Source: an uncultured Clostridia bacterium
GTDB lineage: Bacteria > Bacillota > Clostridia > Oscillospirales > Oscillospiraceae
Length of the DNA stretch: 64,000 nucleotides
NCBI GenBank assembly: GCA_945948535.1
Contig: CAMFBN010000006.1
Location: 22,347 to 86,346 of the forward strand
Direction of reading: 5' to 3'
Shown piece by piece: positions 31,253-38,673 of this stretch. A program made the translations under genes and the position numbers. Under the pieces are notes generated by a model, which ran no database searches, was not told the DNA's origin, and was given only the letters and a program-made list of their open reading frames with translations. Positions within the stretch are counted from its first letter, which is position 1. Each line of letters opens with the position of its first letter.

Positions 31253-31328
31253 GCCCCCGCCTTTGGTACAACCAATACAAGTACGGTTTGGATTATGAAA
31301 AACAGTCGGGCGAAAGTCGAATTACTTC

Positions 31329-31357
31329 TTTACATTTTGACGTTTTCCGGCTACAAT
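31329..31357 (+). promoter_or_regulatory. Promoter of pfkA
   Basis: TTTACA, 17 nt, TACAAT, 38 nt before the start codon. Confidence 0.7.
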
Positions 31358-31395
31358 ATACTTGAATCAAACCTGAAAGAACGGAGGAACCCTAA

Positions 31396-32367
31396 ATGAG
31401 CGTAAAAAGAATTGGTGTACTTACCAGCGGTGGCGACGCCCCCGGCATGAACCCCTGCGTGCGTGCAGTCGTGCGCACTGCTCTGTATCATGGCCTGGAG
31501 TGTTACGGCATTCGGCGTGGATGGAACGGCTTAATCACTGGCGATGTTGTCAAGCTGGATGAAAAAAGCGTATCCCATACAATCAACAGGGGCGGTACAA
31601 TCCTGTATACTGCGCGAAGCAAGGAGTTTATGACTGAAGAGGGTCAGAGAAAAGCTGTTTCTACCTGTAAATTCCTTGGTTTGGACAGCATTATTGCCAT
31701 TGGCGGTGATGGCACATTCCGTGGCGCTCGTGCTCTGAGCAAGTATGGCATTAACGTAATCGGAATTCCCGGTACAATTGATAATGATATCAGCTGCACG
31801 CATTACTGCATTGGCTTTGACACTGCCGCAAATACCGCGATCGAGTGTATCGATAAGCTGCGCGATACCATGCAGTCTCATGAGCGCTGCTCCGTGGTTG
31901 AGGTAATGGGTAGAAACGCCGGATATCTTGCGATGTACGTTGGCCTGGCTGTCGGTGCCACCGCCGTTCTGGTGCCCGAGGAGGAAATTGACTTTGAGCG
32001 GGATGTCGTTGAAAAGATCCGCAAAGCACGGCTGAACGGTTTTACGCACTATATGATCGTAGTTGCAGAGGGCGCTGGTTCGGCTTCTGACATCGCAGCG
32101 AAAATCAAGGAAGCAACTGACTTGGATCCCCGTGTGACTGTATTGGGGCATATCCAAAGAGGCGGCTCCCCCACTGGGCGTGATCGTGTCAATGCCACAA
32201 AGATGGGATACCTGGCTGTGGAGCTTCTGCTGCAGGGTAAGACAAACCGGATCGTCTGTACGCATGATGGCGGGTTTACAGACGTCGATATTGACGAAGG
32301 ACTATCCATGCAAAAGGGCATCCAGAAAATGGAAGTGGATGTGCTTGCGGCAATGACAGGAATTTAA
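31396..32367 (+). CDS. pfkA: ATP-dependent 6-phosphofructokinase
   Basis: A 323-aa enzyme of glycolysis that phosphorylates fructose-6-phosphate. Motifs: 'LTSGGDAPGMNPCVR', 'IGGDGTFRGA' (ATP site), 'IPGTIDNDIS' with catalytic Asp, 'VEVMGRNAGYLA' and 'LGHIQRGGSPTGRDR'. GGAGG precedes the ATG. It is monocistronic, ended by the next terminator. Confidence 0.95.
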   Translation: MSVKRIGVLTSGGDAPGMNPCVRAVVRTALYHGLECYGIRRGWNGLITGDVVKLDEKSVSHTINRGGTILYTARSKEFMTEEGQRKAVSTCKFLGLDSIIAIGGDGTFRGARALSKYGINVIGIPGTIDNDISCTHYCIGFDTAANTAIECIDKLRDTMQSHERCSVVEVMGRNAGYLAMYVGLAVGATAVLVPEEEIDFERDVVEKIRKARLNGFTHYMIVVAEGAGSASDIAAKIKEATDLDPRVTVLGHIQRGGSPTGRDRVNATKMGYLAVELLLQGKTNRIVCTHDGGFTDVDIDEGLSMQKGIQKMEVDVLAAMTGI

Positions 32368-32407
32368 GGTACTTCTTCTCTGCTGTACGTAATTGAACAT
32401 ATAATTT

Positions 32408-32441
32408 AAAAAGTCTGCCGTTTCAGGACGGCAGACTTTTT
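32408..32441. terminator. Bidirectional terminator between pfkA and xerD
   Basis: AAAGTCTGCCGT pairs with ACGGCAGACTTT, with T-runs on both strands. It overlaps the stop codon of the minus-strand gene. Confidence 0.85.
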
Positions 32442-33327
32442 ATGCTTTCGGATGGCATTTATCATAAACAGATTTCACTTTTGCGTTAACCAGTGAAGCG
32501 TACATTTGTGTAGAAGAAATATCGCTGTGTCCCATCAATTCCTGGAGCGCACTGAGATCTGCCCCATTTTCCAAAAGATGAACAGCAAAGCTATGACGAA
32601 GAGTGTGCGGTGTTATGTCTTTCTCAATCCCAGCCTTAGACTGATAATACTTCAATATCTTCCAGAACCCCTGCCGGCTCATGCGTACGCCGCTCACATT
32701 GACAAACAGCGCATCTTCAGAAGCGCTTACTGCCATCAGAGGCCGTGCATCATTTAAATAACTCGCAAGTGCTTTCAAAGCGGCAGGATACAAGGGAATC
32801 ACACGGGACTTCTTGGCGCCATTGCAGCGAACAAAGCCCATTCCCAAGTTTACGTCCTCGACATTTAGTTCGATCAATTCCGTAACACGAATCCCGGTCG
32901 CGTACATAACCTCAAGCATCGCTTTGTCACGAAGCCCTTTAGAATCTGTCGTAACTGGCTGCGAAAGAAGAAGCTCCACTTCCCTGCCTGTCAAAATCTG
33001 AGGAGGCTTACGCTCGCCGCGATCCACATGGATCTGATCGGTAATCGGAGATGCTTCCAGGAATCCGGAAGACACGGCGTATACGTAGAAATTTTTAAGG
33101 CTGGCAAGCGTACGTGACACCGTTGCACCAGACTTCCCCTGATCCTGCAGATGGGTAAGATACACGCTGATATTCTGTTGTACAGCATTCAGCAGCTCGG
33201 TTCCCTCGGTACGCTCCAGCCAATCAGAGAACTGGCGGATATCGCGCATATAGGAGGAAACCGTATTACCGGACGCCTTTTTTACCTTACTCAGGTAATT
33301 TTCATAAGTGCTTATTATGTCCAGCAT
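32440..33327 (-). CDS. xerD: Tyrosine recombinase XerD-like
   Basis: A ~295-aa XerCD-family recombinase with catalytic Arg in 'ATGIRVTELIEL', 'HTLRHSFAVHLL' (H-x-x-R), 'LMGHSDISSTQMY' (His, Tyr). It should resolve chromosome dimers at dif together with a partner. ATG 33327 is chosen; a TTG at 33342 is also possible. The neighbouring membrane gene recalls the spoIIM-xerD order of bacilli. Confidence 0.87.
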   Translation of the reverse strand: MLDIISTYENYLSKVKKASGNTVSSYMRDIRQFSDWLERTEGTELLNAVQQNISVYLTHLQDQGKSGATVSRTLASLKNFYVYAVSSGFLEASPITDQIHVDRGERKPPQILTGREVELLLSQPVTTDSKGLRDKAMLEVMYATGIRVTELIELNVEDVNLGMGFVRCNGAKKSRVIPLYPAALKALASYLNDARPLMAVSASEDALFVNVSGVRMSRQGFWKILKYYQSKAGIEKDITPHTLRHSFAVHLLENGADLSALQELMGHSDISSTQMYASLVNAKVKSVYDKCHPKA

Positions 33328-33343
33328 GAAACAGCCTACCAAT

Positions 33344-33874
33344 TTACCCTTTCGTAGAATCTATCAAGCACACAAATGGTGCAATAATGCGGTAATCCAA
33401 TATAGTGGTAAACACGATCGCAGCAAACACGGTACAGGTAACAATAAGCCAGTGCAGCCTATCCGGCATGGAAACTGAGCAGAGCCAGTACCAATACAGT
33501 AACGGGAGTGTTGTACAGCCACTAAATAGAAGGAAGTATCGAAGAAGCCATCCGCCAGAGCCAAAGCTCACAAGGATTCGCAATGAAACAAAAGAAAACA
33601 GGAACGCCTTCACATAGCATACGCCTGCGATTGCCCAGGGCATTGAGAAGACACCAAAAAAAGCGGACAGCAGAAAAGGTAACAGAGCTGCGTTCAGCAG
33701 GCCAACGATCGACGCAGAACAAGAAACGATTCTGTGCATCAAAGAAAATGTCTCTGGTGAAAAAAAGAAATACGGAAAAGCACCGAATAACAGGCCGCCG
33801 ATCCAACACATTGCAAGAACGAACGGCATTCCCTTGCGAGCATTCAGACGTGCAGAAAACCAATTTTTGTGCAT
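33344..33874 (-). CDS. Membrane protein upstream of xerD (possible SpoIIM-type)
   Basis: A 176-aa protein with about five hydrophobic segments and a short basic N-terminus. GGAGG lies 10 nt before ATG 33874. It shares its promoter with xerD, 16 nt downstream. The position matches spoIIM in other spore formers, but I do not see enough sequence signature to assign it. Confidence 0.6.
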   Translation of the reverse strand: MHKNWFSARLNARKGMPFVLAMCWIGGLLFGAFPYFFFSPETFSLMHRIVSCSASIVGLLNAALLPFLLSAFFGVFSMPWAIAGVCYVKAFLFSFVSLRILVSFGSGGWLLRYFLLFSGCTTLPLLYWYWLCSVSMPDRLHWLIVTCTVFAAIVFTTILDYRIIAPFVCLIDSTKG

Positions 33875-33981
33875 GCCAAAGCCACCTCCGAACACAAACA
33901 GGATACCAAAAACCTGCTTACGAAAAAAGGGAGCTGGTATGTCACAAGGGATAGAATATCTCGTAAAACCTTTACGCACAT

Positions 33982-34010
33982 ACTATACTCCATTTCTTAC
34001 AAAAATTCAA
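33982..34010 (-). promoter_or_regulatory. Promoter of the membrane protein-xerD unit
   Basis: On the minus strand TTGAAT, 17 nt, TATAGT. The gap 33875-34214 contains this promoter and the 20-bp palindrome at 34159, and no gene that I can support. Confidence 0.6.
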
Positions 34011-34158
34011 GCTTTTTTAGCCAAAATTGCTTTTTTTGTAAATTATGACGGATAATTATGTAAACAAAATTATGTGAACGAAAGTAGGGCTTGTTGCAGA
34101 TTCTTTACCATTTTAAATTATCGTCCCTATATGTTGCGATTGAGCGAGTCGCGCGCTA

Positions 34159-34202
34159 CTAAATATTGGATTTGCAAGGCTTCTTGCAAATCCAATATTT
34201 AG
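34159..34202. repeat. Perfect 20-bp inverted repeat
   Basis: CTAAATATTGGATTTGCAAG (34159-34178) is perfectly inverted at 34183-34202 around GCTT. It lies 12 bp beyond the stop of the next minus-strand gene and has no T-run, so it may be a terminator or a mobile-element remnant. Confidence 0.7.
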
Positions 34203-34214
34203 AGTAATATTTAT

Positions 34215-34658
34215 TTACCTCCTTGGCCTATTGACGCTTGGTATTCGCCGGGAACCCGCTTTTCTTCCCCTCTCCCCTTTCATTTCAAGCATACAAATGA
34301 CTGTACTTCCACAAAGAATAAGGATCCCAGTGGTTCCAATGCCGTTGAATTGACCTCCAAAGAATAGGGCGCTGATTATTAACAATGTCACCCAATACAA
34401 AATACCCGCAATTGCGCATGTCAATAGTTTTCTTCTCTTGATAATGCGGCAGGCTGTTTTTGTCCCAATCATCGACGTGACCAGTAACATAATGGCAATC
34501 CCATAACCAATTTTCTCCCATTCCAACTTTTCCAAACTGATCAATTTTGCCAGGAATGCGGACAGAATCAACATGATACCCAGGCTGATACTGGTAGCGA
34601 TTGCGAATCCGGCAGGCATGGAAACAGCTCTGCCTGTCACCATATGGTTACGCATCAT
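34215..34658 (-). CDS. TIGR04086/YrzE-like membrane protein
   Basis: A ~147-aa protein with four predicted transmembrane segments (near 20-40, 52-70, 85-105, 112-130) and a basic tail. The layout fits the TIGR04086 small membrane family of Firmicutes, of unknown role. ATG 34658 follows GGGGGA; upstream in-frame ATGs lack a site. Confidence 0.6.
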   Translation of the reverse strand: MMRNHMVTGRAVSMPAGFAIATSISLGIMLILSAFLAKLISLEKLEWEKIGYGIAIMLLVTSMIGTKTACRIIKRRKLLTCAIAGILYWVTLLIISALFFGGQFNGIGTTGILILCGSTVICMLEMKGERGRKAGSRRIPSVNRPRR

Positions 34659-34700
34659 TCTCACGTCCCCCTTTCTCTTCATTCTATTCACTCACGATAT

Positions 34701-34736
34701 AAAAATACCGGGACAGGCATACGCCCATCCCGGATA
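34701..34736 (-). terminator. Terminator of the rsmD-coaD unit
   Basis: ATCCGGGA pairs with TCCCGGTAT on the minus strand, followed by TTTTTAT. Confidence 0.65.
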
Positions 34737-34750
34737 TGTTTATATTCATT

Positions 34751-35254
34751 TTACACATCGATGTCCACATTCATCGTTTTTCGCTGTTCCTGTGCTTCAG
34801 TTACCGCGCGGAACTTCATCCTCGTATCCCTTACCTCATTCAGAGCCTTGGAAACAACTTCCTCTGTCTGCCGCAGGGACTCGTCCATATACTCATTCGC
34901 AGCCTTCCGCAGTTGGTTGATTCGGCTCTGCGTTTGAGCGACCAACTCCTCACTGCGTTTTTTCGCTTCCATGTAGACCGATTCCTTGGTGACCATCTGC
35001 TTGGCTTTTTCCTGCGCTTCCCTGACGATATTTTCCGCTTCCCGCCGGGCCTGGCCAACAATTTCTGTACGGGATTCTACTATGGCGCGAGACTGCTTGA
35101 TTTCGCCAGGCAACTGAGCCAGAATTTCATCCAGCATATCCAAAACACGATCCCGCTCCAGAATACACTTATCCGCAGCAAGCGGCATGGAGCGAGCATC
35201 CTGCACCATGTCATACAGCGCGCCAATGATATCTTCCGTGTTGCGTTCCGCCAT
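34751..35254 (-). CDS. Coiled-coil protein (DivIVA/ATPase-like), function unknown
   Basis: A 167-aa protein, almost all helical, with a long coiled coil from about residue 50 to 150 rich in Glu, Lys, Arg and Gln ('AKQMVTKESVYMEAKKRSEE'). It resembles small proteins found beside coaD in Clostridia. AGGAGG precedes the ATG. It is third in an operon with rsmD and coaD. Confidence 0.6.
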   Translation of the reverse strand: MAERNTEDIIGALYDMVQDARSMPLAADKCILERDRVLDMLDEILAQLPGEIKQSRAIVESRTEIVGQARREAENIVREAQEKAKQMVTKESVYMEAKKRSEELVAQTQSRINQLRKAANEYMDESLRQTEEVVSKALNEVRDTRMKFRAVTEAQEQRKTMNVDIDV

Positions 35255-35266
35255 AATGATTTCCTC

Positions 35267-35761
35267 CTAAAATTGTTTTTTCCTGCTCTCTATTCTTTCC
35301 TGAAAGTCCGGAATAATTTCACTGGGCAGAAAATCCGATAAGTCCACGCCGTAAGCTCCCAATTCCTTGACCATGCTGGAACTCAGGTACATATACTGAC
35401 TGTCAGCAGTCAGGAACATAGTATCCAGATCGGGGTTAATTTTGTGGTTAACCAGCGCCATCTGAAACTCTGTTTCAAAGTCCGAGACAGCCCGCAGCCC
35501 CTTTACAACCACACAGCTCCCCCTTCGCCTGGCGTATTCCGCCAGCAGCTCATTGGAACTGTCGACCTCAACGTTTGGCAAATCCCCGGTAACACGGCGT
35601 ATAAGTTCCACCCGTTCTTTCTGCGTAAACATCGGATTCTTGCCGGCATTGACCATAACGCAGACAATCAGCTTGTCAAAAATACTGGAAGCTCTGCGTA
35701 TAATATTCAAATGGCCGCTGGTAATCGGATCAAAACTGCCCGGATAGATTGCTGTTTTCAT
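35267..35761 (-). CDS. coaD: Pantetheine-phosphate adenylyltransferase
   Basis: A 164-aa enzyme of CoA synthesis that joins ATP and phosphopantetheine. It has the nucleotidyltransferase motif 'YPGSFDPITSGHLNI' and the C-terminal 'YMYLSSSMVKELG' signature. ATG 35761 has AGG upstream. It follows rsmD, a common pair. Confidence 0.95.
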   Translation of the reverse strand: MKTAIYPGSFDPITSGHLNIIRRASSIFDKLIVCVMVNAGKNPMFTQKERVELIRRVTGDLPNVEVDSSNELLAEYARRRGSCVVVKGLRAVSDFETEFQMALVNHKINPDLDTMFLTADSQYMYLSSSMVKELGAYGVDLSDFLPSEIIPDFQERIESRKKQF

Positions 35762-35778
35762 ATATAACCTGACACTAC

Positions 35779-36321
35779 TCACAACCTGCGATAAATCGTG
35801 AGCAATGTCTTCCCATATTTATAGTCTTTAGAGCGTTGGTAACCGTCGAATTCACAGGGTAACTCTTTCCCAACCGGCCTCTCTGTGACTATTATACCAT
35901 CTGTTTGCAAAATGTCAATTTCTGTGATTCGTTTTAGTGCATTTTCAAGATACGTTTCGGCGTAGGGTGGGTCAAGAAAGATGATGGAGAAGGTTTCCCG
36001 GCATCTGTTCACATAATCCATGTAGTCGCTGCGGATTACTGTTCCATCCTGCGCAAGCTTCGTGCGTCTCAAATTTTCCCGAATCAATTGGCACGCTTCT
36101 TCTCGGGCGTCTACAAACACACTTCGTTTTGCGCCCCTGCTTAGCGCTTCAATTCCCAACTGCCCAGTGCCGCCAAACAGATCCAAAACATTGGCTCCTG
36201 GAATATCAAAGTTGATAATGCTGAAAAGTGCTTCCTTGACTCGGTCCGCCGTTGGCCGTGTCAGCATCCCCTCCGGGGTTTTCAACTGAACACCTCTGGC
36301 TTTTCCAGTGATAACACGCAT
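35779..36321 (-). CDS. rsmD: 16S rRNA (guanine966-N2)-methyltransferase
   Basis: A 180-aa Rossmann methyltransferase with 'MRVITGKARG', 'RPTADRVKEALFSII', 'VLDLFGGTGQLGIEALSRGA' and the catalytic 'LDPPYAE'. It methylates 16S rRNA in the 30S subunit. It precedes coaD. Confidence 0.95.
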   Translation of the reverse strand: MRVITGKARGVQLKTPEGMLTRPTADRVKEALFSIINFDIPGANVLDLFGGTGQLGIEALSRGAKRSVFVDAREEACQLIRENLRRTKLAQDGTVIRSDYMDYVNRCRETFSIIFLDPPYAETYLENALKRITEIDILQTDGIIVTERPVGKELPCEFDGYQRSKDYKYGKTLLTIYRRL

Positions 36322-36329
36322 ATTTTCAC

Positions 36330-38147
36330 CTAGCTTTCTGCGTTTCTGAAATGGGAATATACAGCTGCAGCCGCATCTTTTGGAAGCAGTCGCTCCAATT
36401 CTGGCAGCGTTGCCTGACGAATCGCCTGAATGGATTTAAACTGTCGCAGAAGCTCCTGCTTCCGTTTCGGGCCGATGCCCGGGATTTCATCCAGCTCGGA
36501 ATAGCGCAGCCTTTTACTGCGCAGCTGCCTGTGATACGTAATCGCAAAGCGATGGGTTTCTTCCTGAATAGTACCAATCAAGGAAAAGATTGCCGGATTG
36601 TTGTCGATTCGGATTTCCTGCCCCTCCGGCGTTACCAGCGCCCGTGTGCGGTGCCGATCATCTTTTACCATGCCGAACACCGGGAAAGACAGGTTTAATT
36701 CTTCCAGCGCGCTTACGACGGTTCTGGCATGATTCACGCCGCCGTCAATCAGGAGAAGATCCGGTGCGGTCTCAAAACCATTGTCCCCGGATTTGTAATG
36801 CGTAAACCGCCGTTTGACGATCTGGTGCATGGAAGCGTAGTCATCCTGATTGGAAAGCCCCTCCAGCTTAAACCGTTTGTAACCGCTTTTATAGGGCCTT
36901 CCAGATTGAAATACCACCATGCTGGCAACGATATCCGTTCCGGAAATGTTGGAAATATCGTAGGATTCAATTCGCATCGGCGGATCCATCCCCAACATTT
37001 TGCCGAGAAGTGTCAGTGTCGCGCTGACGCGCTCATCCTTGCCTGTCACCCGCTCTGCTTCCTCCTGGGCGTTTTTGCAGGCCAGTTCCACCAAACGTAC
37101 ATTGTCCCCTCTTTGCGGTACCAGCAGCTTAGGCTTTCGTCCCAGCTGCTGCTCCAGCAGCTGAGAAAATAACTCAGCATCTTCCAAAGGAAAAGGAAGC
37201 AGCACACGTTTGGGAGCCAACCCTCGGCTTAAATAGAACTGCTTCATCAGGCTGGATACGGCATCCGCTTTTTCGTCCGGTCTGGAAAACACCTCATATT
37301 CTTTATCCAGAAGGCTTCCTCCGGAAAAATGAAGTACCGCAAAACAGGCCTTGGCTTCTGTCTCACCGTAGCCAATCACGTCTGTATCCGCCAATGTACC
37401 TGCTGTGACAAGCTGTTTCTGTCCCAGATTCTCCACGGCCTGCAATCGATCCCGAAGGCTTGCGGCCAGTTCAAATTCCAAGTTTTCCGCTGCGGCAAGC
37501 ATCTGCCCACGAATCTCGTCCGCTACAGACTTATAGTTACCCTGAAGCAGTTCCCGTGCCTGCAGCATGGTTTGCCTGTATTCCGTGCAGGACTTTCCCT
37601 CCTGACACCAGCCGGCGCATTGATTCATGTGGTAGTTCAGGCAGGGTCTCCCCTTCCCTACGTCTCTGGGAAACTGCAAATGGCAGCCGGGCAGCTTCAG
37701 CGTCAGGCGAAGCGCTTCCATGACATCATGCGTTACGCTTCTACCACCGAAGGGGCCAAAGTATTCCGCACCGTCGTCGCTGAGTTTGCTCACAAGGGTG
37801 ATTCTGGGGTAAACCTCCCGCATATCCAGCCGGAGATAGGGATACCCCTTATCGTCCTTCAGCAGAATATTATACTTCGGCATATACCGCTTAATCAGAG
37901 AGCATTCCAGCACCAGCGCCTCAAATTCGGACGCGGCAACAATCACATCAAAATGATGAATCTTAGTCACCATGATGCGGGTCTTCGGCGTATGGGACGC
38001 GGTATCCTGAAAATACTGGCTGACACGGTTTTTCAGCTTTTTGGCCTTGCCGACATATATCACCTTGTCTGTCTGATCCCGCATGATATACACGCCGGGG
38101 GCATATGGCAGGCTAAGCGCTTTTTCCTTCAGCTGGTCAAACGTCAC
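36330..38147 (-). CDS. uvrC: Excinuclease ABC subunit C
   Basis: A 605-aa nucleotide-excision-repair nuclease. It has the GIY-YIG domain at the start ('PGVYIMRDQTDKVIYVGKA'), a UVR motif near 205, the C-terminal RNase H-like nuclease ('ESYDISNISGTDIVASMVVF', 'LLIDGGVNHA') and two helix-hairpin-helix motifs ('IPGIGPKRKQELL'). GTG 38147 has GGGGGAG upstream. Confidence 0.95.
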   Translation of the reverse strand: MTFDQLKEKALSLPYAPGVYIMRDQTDKVIYVGKAKKLKNRVSQYFQDTASHTPKTRIMVTKIHHFDVIVAASEFEALVLECSLIKRYMPKYNILLKDDKGYPYLRLDMREVYPRITLVSKLSDDGAEYFGPFGGRSVTHDVMEALRLTLKLPGCHLQFPRDVGKGRPCLNYHMNQCAGWCQEGKSCTEYRQTMLQARELLQGNYKSVADEIRGQMLAAAENLEFELAASLRDRLQAVENLGQKQLVTAGTLADTDVIGYGETEAKACFAVLHFSGGSLLDKEYEVFSRPDEKADAVSSLMKQFYLSRGLAPKRVLLPFPLEDAELFSQLLEQQLGRKPKLLVPQRGDNVRLVELACKNAQEEAERVTGKDERVSATLTLLGKMLGMDPPMRIESYDISNISGTDIVASMVVFQSGRPYKSGYKRFKLEGLSNQDDYASMHQIVKRRFTHYKSGDNGFETAPDLLLIDGGVNHARTVVSALEELNLSFPVFGMVKDDRHRTRALVTPEGQEIRIDNNPAIFSLIGTIQEETHRFAITYHRQLRSKRLRYSELDEIPGIGPKRKQELLRQFKSIQAIRQATLPELERLLPKDAAAAVYSHFRNAES

Positions 38148-38245
38148 AGTGAATCTCCCCCGTTTTCCTTGCAGTGCAGAATGTAATGGTAATGAATACC
38201 GCCCCAATGCTTCTACGGGCACTGAGGCGGTTAAGTAAAATGGTG

Positions 38246-38506
38246 TTAATATACGTCCCGCTGGAGCAGCGCTTCCAGTGCAGTCACCGCGGCTTCCTCA
38301 TCCGGGCCGATTGCGCTCAGAGTGACGGTAGAACCGGTGACAATTCCGAGAGACATAATGCCCAGAAGACTCTTGGCGTTCATCTTGCGGCTCCCGGACT
38401 CCAGCCAGATGCTGCTTTCAAATTCGTTAGCTTTCTGCACAAAATAGGTAGCCTGTCTGTTATGCAGACCGGATTCGCAGCGAACAACGACTTCTTTGTT
38501 AATCAT
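38246..38506 (-). CDS. HPr family phosphocarrier protein
   Basis: An 86-aa protein with His15 and Arg17 in 'GLHNRQA' and the Ser46 region 'NAKSLLGIMSLG', the two HPr phosphorylation sites. The usual Ala-Arg-Pro is Asn-Arg-Gln, a mild divergence. It carries phosphate for sugar PTS uptake and can regulate through HPr kinase. It has its own promoter. Confidence 0.87.
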   Translation of the reverse strand: MINKEVVVRCESGLHNRQATYFVQKANEFESSIWLESGSRKMNAKSLLGIMSLGIVTGSTVTLSAIGPDEEAAVTALEALLQRDVY

Positions 38507-38556
38507 AATTCCACTCCTTTTCATTACATCCGTGCGGATGCAACGGGTCTGCCTAT

Positions 38557-38584
38557 ATCATAGCATTTTTACTGAAAATGTCAA
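38557..38584 (-). promoter_or_regulatory. Promoter of the HPr gene
   Basis: On the minus strand TTGACA, 16 nt, TATGAT. Confidence 0.7.
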
Positions 38585-38673
38585 CTCATTTTCGTCCTGT
38601 TTTCACAAGAAGTGAGGGAAAAGAATGTCGATTCTTGTTGAAAACGTTTCCAGCTTCTTCCAGAAACCATTTC

